A stretch of DNA of 9,258 bases. Origin: JAAOZN01 sp964421575. Its GTDB lineage: Archaea; Thermoproteota; Nitrososphaeria; Nitrososphaerales; JAAOZN01. Shown piece after piece: positions 6,947-9,258 of this stretch. Position 1 is the first letter of the stretch. The number at the start of each line of letters is the position of its first letter. The notes beneath the pieces are model-generated. The model was not told where the DNA came from. It was given only the letters and a program-made list of their open reading frames with translations, and searched no databases. The position numbers and the translations under genes were made by a program. The stretch covers positions 1-9,258 of the forward strand of contig CAYQXI010000086.1 of assembly GCA_964421575.1 (NCBI GenBank), read 5' to 3'.

Positions 6947-7679
6947 GTTGGGTAAGCTAATAAATGACGGCATAAGGGTAGATGGCAGAAGAGTCGACGA
7001 ACTTAGACCTTTCAGACTTGAGGTAGGTGTGCTGAAGAACGCTGATGGTTCAGCTTACATCGAGTTGGGTAAGAATAAGATAATAGTTGCTGTGTACGGA
7101 CCAAAGGAGGTGCATCCAAAGCACCTCGCTTTACCGGACAGATGTGTGGTTCGGTGTAGATACCATATGTCTCCTTTCTCGACCGATGTTAGGAAACCAC
7201 CCGCACCTACACGAAGGGAGATAGAGATCTCCAAGGTTATCAGAGAAGCGCTTGAACCTGCTATTTTAGTTGAAGAATACCCTAGAACCGCTATAGACAT
7301 ATTCTTAGAGGTGCTTCAGTCAGACGGCGGCTCAAGGTGCGCGGGTATAACAGCTGCTTCTCTTGCTTTAGCTGATGCTGGCATAAGTATGTATGATCTG
7401 GTGGTTGCCTGCGCTGCTGGTAAGGTAGAAGGGACGATGGTCTTAGATTTGAGCGACATCGAGGATAAAGAGGGTGAAGCTGATATGCCTGTCGCGGTTA
7501 TGCCTAACCTAAATATAATAACTCTACTTCAGCTCGATGGCGTGCTTACACATGAGGAGTTCAAGCAAGGGATAGACCTAGCCTTATCGGGTTGCAGAAA
7601 GCTATATGAGGCTCAGCGAAAGGCGCTGATGGAGAGATACTTTAAGGGTGGGCTTAACCAGCCGGAGGAGGCTGAGTAA
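6939..7679 (+). CDS. rrp41: Exosome catalytic subunit Rrp41 (RNase PH family)
   Basis: The active subunit of the hexameric exosome ring. It degrades RNA 3'-5' with phosphate and can add tails with nucleoside diphosphates. The 246 residues show DGIRVDGRRVDELRP (10-24), the phosphate/RNA-binding segment RYHMSPFST (74-82) with APTRRE (89-94), and SDGGSRCAGITAASLAL (128-144). The active-site block is EDKEGEADMPVAV with Asp176 and Asp182, matching catalytic acidic residues of active RNase PH proteins. All motifs are intact, so it is likely active. GTG 6939 lies within the end of rrp4. TTG 6948, three codons later, has better spacing from AAGGTG and is a real alternative. The rrp42 start follows two bases after the stop. 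Confidence 0.97.
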   Translation: MVELGKLINDGIRVDGRRVDELRPFRLEVGVLKNADGSAYIELGKNKIIVAVYGPKEVHPKHLALPDRCVVRCRYHMSPFSTDVRKPPAPTRREIEISKVIREALEPAILVEEYPRTAIDIFLEVLQSDGGSRCAGITAASLALADAGISMYDLVVACAAGKVEGTMVLDLSDIEDKEGEADMPVAVMPNLNIITLLQLDGVLTHEEFKQGIDLALSGCRKLYEAQRKALMERYFKGGLNQPEEAE

Positions 7680-7681
7680 AA

Positions 7682-8509
7682 GTGGCGGTATCCAAACGGT
7701 CCTTTATAATGGAGCATCTGAGAAAGGCGCATATGATCGAGCTGCTGGCTCAAGGGAGGCGGCTCGACGGGAGGGCGCTTCTAGATTATAGGCCGATTGA
7801 TATAAAGTGCAACGTTATCCAGAAAGCAAATGGCTCTGCTCAAGTAAGTTTAGGTAACACGCAGGTGATAGCTGGTGTGAAGATTGAGATAGGTGCACCG
7901 TTCCCCGACACTCCGGATAAGGGGCTTCTGGTTGTGAATGCTGAGATACTCCCCTTGGCCTCACCTTACGCTGAACCCGGTCCACCCGATGAGGACGCGA
8001 TTGAGCTCTCAAGAGTAGTTGACAGAGGGGTTAGGGAATCGAATATGATCGATCTGTCTAAGCTTGTGCTCATCCCTGGGCAGAAGGTTAGGGCTATATT
8101 TGTTGATGTGAGTGTCTTAAATGTTGATGGGAATCTGATAGATGCTACCAGCTATGCTGTTGTCGCAGCGCTTCTGACTACAAAGATGCCTGAAGTAGAG
8201 GTTACACCGAGCGGCGATATCAAGGAGAAAGACGGTATGATACAGCTCCCCGCATCTAAGATACCTGTTTCAGTAACATTTGCTAGAATAGGTGAGGCGA
8301 TGGTGGTCGACCCAGATTCAGAAGAGGAAGCAGTTATGGACGCTAGGATAACTTTAACTACTGTTGACGATGGGCATCTATGTGCTGGGCAGAAGGGGTT
8401 GGCTGGTGGGTTGACCTACGAGCAGATTATGTTCGCTGCGGAGACCGCTAAGATTAAAGGGCAAGAGATAAGGGAGATCATAAGGAAGGCGGTGAGCAGC
8501 GTTGGCTAG
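7682..8509 (+). CDS. rrp42: Exosome non-catalytic ring subunit Rrp42 (RNase PH family)
   Basis: Partner of Rrp41 in the exosome hexamer. It is needed for RNA binding and for shaping the active site, but lacks its own catalytic acids in characterised members. The 275 residues include LLAQGRRLDGRALLDYRP (about 21-38), NGSAQVSLGNTQVIAGVK, SRVVDRGVRES and DARITLTTVDDGHLCAGQKG. In place of the active EGEADMP block of Rrp41 it has DPDSEEEAVMDARITL, the usual Rrp42 form. GTG 7682 is supported by GGAGGAG at 7664-7670, 11 bases upstream. ATG 7709 is a possible later start, but has no good binding site. It ends 8 bases inside rpl37ae. Confidence 0.96.
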   Translation: MAVSKRSFIMEHLRKAHMIELLAQGRRLDGRALLDYRPIDIKCNVIQKANGSAQVSLGNTQVIAGVKIEIGAPFPDTPDKGLLVVNAEILPLASPYAEPGPPDEDAIELSRVVDRGVRESNMIDLSKLVLIPGQKVRAIFVDVSVLNVDGNLIDATSYAVVAALLTTKMPEVEVTPSGDIKEKDGMIQLPASKIPVSVTFARIGEAMVVDPDSEEEAVMDARITLTTVDDGHLCAGQKGLAGGLTYEQIMFAAETAKIKGQEIREIIRKAVSSVG

Positions 8510-8711
8510 AGGAGAAGATAAGACACTTAAGGGCTTAGGCGTGAAGTACGGCAGAACCCTGCGTGTAAGATATAGTAGAGTAGCCCTTCTGCAGAAGAGT
8601 AAAAGAAGATGCCCTTCTTGCGGCGCTCTAAAGCTGAAGCGTGAAGCAAGTGGGATATGGTGCTGCTCAAAGTGTGGACACGAAGTTGCCGGAGGAGCAT
8701 ACGACATCTAA
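8502..8711 (+). CDS. rpl37ae: Large-subunit ribosomal protein L37Ae (eL43)
   Basis: A 69-residue basic zinc-ribbon protein of the archaeal 50S subunit. Zinc ligands are C37/C40 (RRCPSCG) and C55/C58 (CSKCG), bracketing the conserved KREASGIWCC stretch. The near-universal AGGAY end (63-67) is present. The N-terminal region GLGVKYGRTLRVR is also typical. The start is TTG 8502, inside the rrp42 end, with GGTGA at 8491-8495 six bases upstream. The family is usually slightly longer (about 70-95), so this is a short but complete version. Its AGGAY codons create a GGAGGAG at 8691-8697 near the start of pcc1. Placement between rrp42 and pcc1 is the standard archaeal superoperon order. Confidence 0.95.
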   Translation: MARGEDKTLKGLGVKYGRTLRVRYSRVALLQKSKRRCPSCGALKLKREASGIWCCSKCGHEVAGGAYDI

Positions 8712-8961
8712 CTTCCACATCAAAGCGACCATCAGCATAACAGCCTCAAAAGAAGAAGCATCTGCGATATACAAAGCACTTTTACCCGACGCTGGCTCTG
8801 AGAGAAGACGTAGAGCGGCCGTCAAGCTCGAGCACGAAAGCGACCACTTAACAATCGAAGTCACCACAGAAGACCTATCATCCGCAAGAGCGGTAATAGG
8901 CTCATACCTCAGGCTTATAAGAGCAGCATCCTCAACAATAGAGAAGATAAAGCAGAAGTAA
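8686..8961 (+). CDS. pcc1: KEOPS complex subunit Pcc1
   Basis: A small dimerising subunit of KEOPS, which with Kae1, Bud32 and Cgi121 makes the t6A37 modification of ANN-decoding tRNAs. The core starts at FHIKATISITASKEEASAI and continues through DHLTIEVTTEDLSSARAVI to the closing helix SYLRLIRAASSTIEKIKQK, the Pcc1 alpha/beta pattern. The start is uncertain: between the core and the rpl37ae stop there is no ATG, GTG or TTG in frame. The nearest in-frame starts lie inside rpl37ae: TTG 8686 (91 residues), GTG 8674 (95) or GTG 8650/8641. I give the shortest version, close to the usual 80-90. Translation is probably coupled to rpl37ae. A T-run follows 10 bases after the stop. Confidence 0.85.
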   Translation: MPEEHTTSNFHIKATISITASKEEASAIYKALLPDAGSERRRRAAVKLEHESDHLTIEVTTEDLSSARAVIGSYLRLIRAASSTIEKIKQK

Positions 8962-8970
8962 GATGAAAGA

Positions 8971-8976
8971 ATTTTT
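8971..8976 (+). terminator. T-run ending the exosome operon
   Basis: ATTTTT lies 10 bases after the pcc1 stop and before the tRNA promoter region. It is a plausible archaeal U-tract terminator for the psmA/sbds-to-pcc1 transcript. No hairpin is visible. Confidence 0.45.
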
Positions 8977-8980
8977 AGCG

Positions 8981-8992
8981 TAAAGCTTAAAG
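8981..8992 (+). promoter_or_regulatory. Probable TATA box of the tRNA-Tyr gene
   Basis: TAAAGCTTAAAG is centred about 32 bases before the mature tRNA 5' end, which would give a transcription start near 9013 and a 5' leader of about 7 bases for RNase P to remove. The match to a TATA box is only fair. Confidence 0.4.
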
Positions 8993-9050
8993 TCGAGCGA
9001 TAGCAGCACAGAAAATAGGCCCGCGGTAGCTCAGCTTGGTAGAGCTTCCG

Positions 9051-9073
9051 ACCCGCTTAGCAGCGGGGGAGAC
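9051..9073 (+). other. tRNA-Tyr intron 1 (23 nt, non-canonical position 30/31)
   Basis: A strict bulge-helix-bulge motif fixes both ends. The central 4-bp helix is CTTC (9045-9048) with GGAG (9068-9071). The bulges are CG|A (9049-9051) and AC|G (9072-9074), each cut after its second base. The inner helix CCCGC/GCGGG (9052-9056, 9063-9067) closes the 6-nt loop TTAGCA. Cutting joins G30 to G31 and restores the anticodon stem. Archaeal tRNA-splicing endonuclease recognises this motif; cutting outside 37/38 usually needs the heteromeric or otherwise broadened enzyme. Confidence 0.88.
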
Positions 9074-9080
9074 GCTGTAG

Positions 9081-9124
9081 TGGCTTGCCGGGGCAAGCCG
9101 CACCAGCCTACCAAGCTTACAGAT
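9081..9124 (+). other. tRNA-Tyr intron 2 (44 nt, canonical position 37/38)
   Basis: The central helix CTGT (9075-9078, containing U33 and part of the anticodon) pairs with ACAG (9119-9122). The bulges are AG|T (9079-9081) and AT|A (9123-9125), so cutting leaves G37-A38. The inside can fold in two ways. One is a hairpin GGCTTGCC/GGCAAGCC (9082-9089, 9092-9099). The other is an inner helix of GCTTG (9083-9087) with CAAGC (9112-9116). The outer helix of this motif is the anticodon stem, which is complete only once intron 1 is gone. Confidence 0.88.
9108..9117 (+). repeat. 10-nt perfect complement to the tRNA D-loop, inside intron 2
   Basis: CTACCAAGCT (9108-9117) is the exact reverse complement of AGCTTGGTAG (9033-9042), which spans the whole D-loop plus the first base of the 3' D-stem strand. 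All ten pairs are Watson-Crick, and neither side extends further. The sequence relation is certain; whether the pairing forms in the precursor is not known. Confidence 0.6.
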
Positions 9125-9166
9125 ACCGGAGTGTCGCAGGTTCAAATCCTGCCCGCGGGACCACCC

Positions 9167-9258
9167 TTATATCTTGAGGTAGGATCCTGTGGTAAGTGGT
9201 TTGCATCGATCTCCAAATGCTCTTATTAGGTTGCAGGTCGCGTTTAGGCCTGTGCAGT
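9167..9258 (-). CDS. Possible C-terminal end of an unidentified protein
   Basis: The minus strand has an open frame entering from the right edge and stopping at TAA 9167-9169, four bases beyond the tRNA CCA. The 29 visible residues end in LTTGSYLKI and hold three cysteines. Its codons (AGA, ATA, CTA) resemble those of the other genes here. I do not recognise the family, and 29 codons are too few to be sure. A short plus-strand frame (GTG 9189 or TTG 9201) is also open to the edge, and I cannot fully exclude that one instead. Confidence 0.35.
   Translation of the reverse strand, partial: CTGLNATCNLIRAFGDRCKPLTTGSYLKI

Larger units (their letters stand above)
9020..9163 (+). tRNA. tRNA-Tyr (anticodon GTA) with two introns and encoded CCA
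   Basis: Removing 9051-9073 and 9081-9124 leaves a perfect 77-nt cloverleaf. The acceptor stem CCCGCGG (9020-9026) pairs with CCGCGGG (9153-9159). The D-stem is GCTC/GAGC (9029-9032, 9042-9045) with loop AGCTTGGTA. The anticodon stem TCCGG/CCGGA carries loop CTGTAGA. The variable loop is GTGTC, and the T-arm is GCAGG-TTCAAAT-CCTGC (9136-9152). A73 is 9160 and CCA is 9161-9163. The anticodon GTA is at 9077-9079. The C1-G72 pair and A73 are identity features of archaeal/eukaryal tRNA-Tyr and agree with the anticodon. Without the first intron removed, positions 31 and 39 mismatch and U33 is absent, so both introns are required for a functional molecule. It lies downstream of pcc1 on the same strand, probably with its own promoter. 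Confidence 0.95.

Noticed and set aside
7709..8509. Rrp42 starting at ATG 7709
   Set aside because: GGAGGAG at 7664-7670 is spaced for GTG 7682, and no binding site precedes ATG 7709, though the shorter form cannot be excluded.
9047..9130. tRNA folded with a single intron
   Set aside because: Using only the 37/38-type intron leaves an A31-C39 mismatch, no U33 and no sensible anticodon. Removing 9051-9073 as well gives a perfect stem and the GTA anticodon, which agrees with C1-G72.
9189..9258. Plus-strand gene starting at GTG 9189 or TTG 9201 after the tRNA
   Set aside because: It is open to the edge with a TTATAT upstream, but has no ribosome binding site or recognisable residues. The minus-strand frame ending beside the tRNA looks slightly better; neither is secure.
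1..9258. CRISPR array, insertion sequence, attachment site or other accessory element
   Set aside because: No regularly spaced repeats, transposase, terminal inverted repeats or integrase are visible. The tRNA gene is intact, and I found no repeat of its 3' end inside the window.

Overview
The window is archaeal. The evidence is a 20S proteasome alpha subunit, an SBDS protein, the three core subunits of the archaeal exosome, ribosomal protein L37Ae, a Pcc1-type KEOPS subunit, LysW-dependent amino-acid biosynthesis, AT-rich TATA boxes, many GTG/TTG starts, and a tRNA gene with two bulge-helix-bulge introns. LysW-type biosynthesis plus a tRNA intron outside position 37/38 suggests a member of the TACK group (Thaumarchaeota/Aigarchaeota/Crenarchaeota-like). 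I cannot assign a genus from sequence alone. The DNA is almost fully coding; no gap exceeds about 100 bases, and I saw no mobile element, CRISPR array or sign of recent transfer.

Left part (1-4212) is an arginine/lysine biosynthesis locus. On the minus strand, argG, lysW and a lysX/argX-type ligase (cut by the window edge) form one tight operon. Facing away from it on the plus strand is a protein with a helical, HTH-like N-terminus and a C-terminal ACT domain, whose end overlaps argH. The two transcription units appear to share one near-symmetric TATA element. ArgG and ArgH carry out the last two steps of arginine synthesis. LysW is the protein carrier on which intermediates are built, and LysX/ArgX attaches the first substrate to it. 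The ACT protein is a good candidate for an amino-acid-responsive regulator, by inference.

Middle (4245-4667) is a conserved DUF371 protein on the minus strand. It is convergent with argH and divergent from psmA, again across one compact palindromic TATA element.

Right part (4739-8961) is the archaeal exosome superoperon: psmA, sbds, rrp4, rrp41, rrp42, rpl37ae and pcc1. Genes overlap or nearly touch from sbds to pcc1. This joins protein degradation, ribosome maturation, 3'-5' RNA processing and decay, a ribosomal protein and tRNA t6A modification.

The end (9020-9163) is a tRNA-Tyr(GTA) gene with an encoded CCA, a 23-nt intron at position 30/31 and a 44-nt intron at 37/38. The two splice motifs share nucleotides, and the second intron holds a perfect 10-nt complement to the D-loop. 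This makes it the most unusual structure in the window. A short open frame on the minus strand follows at the right edge.
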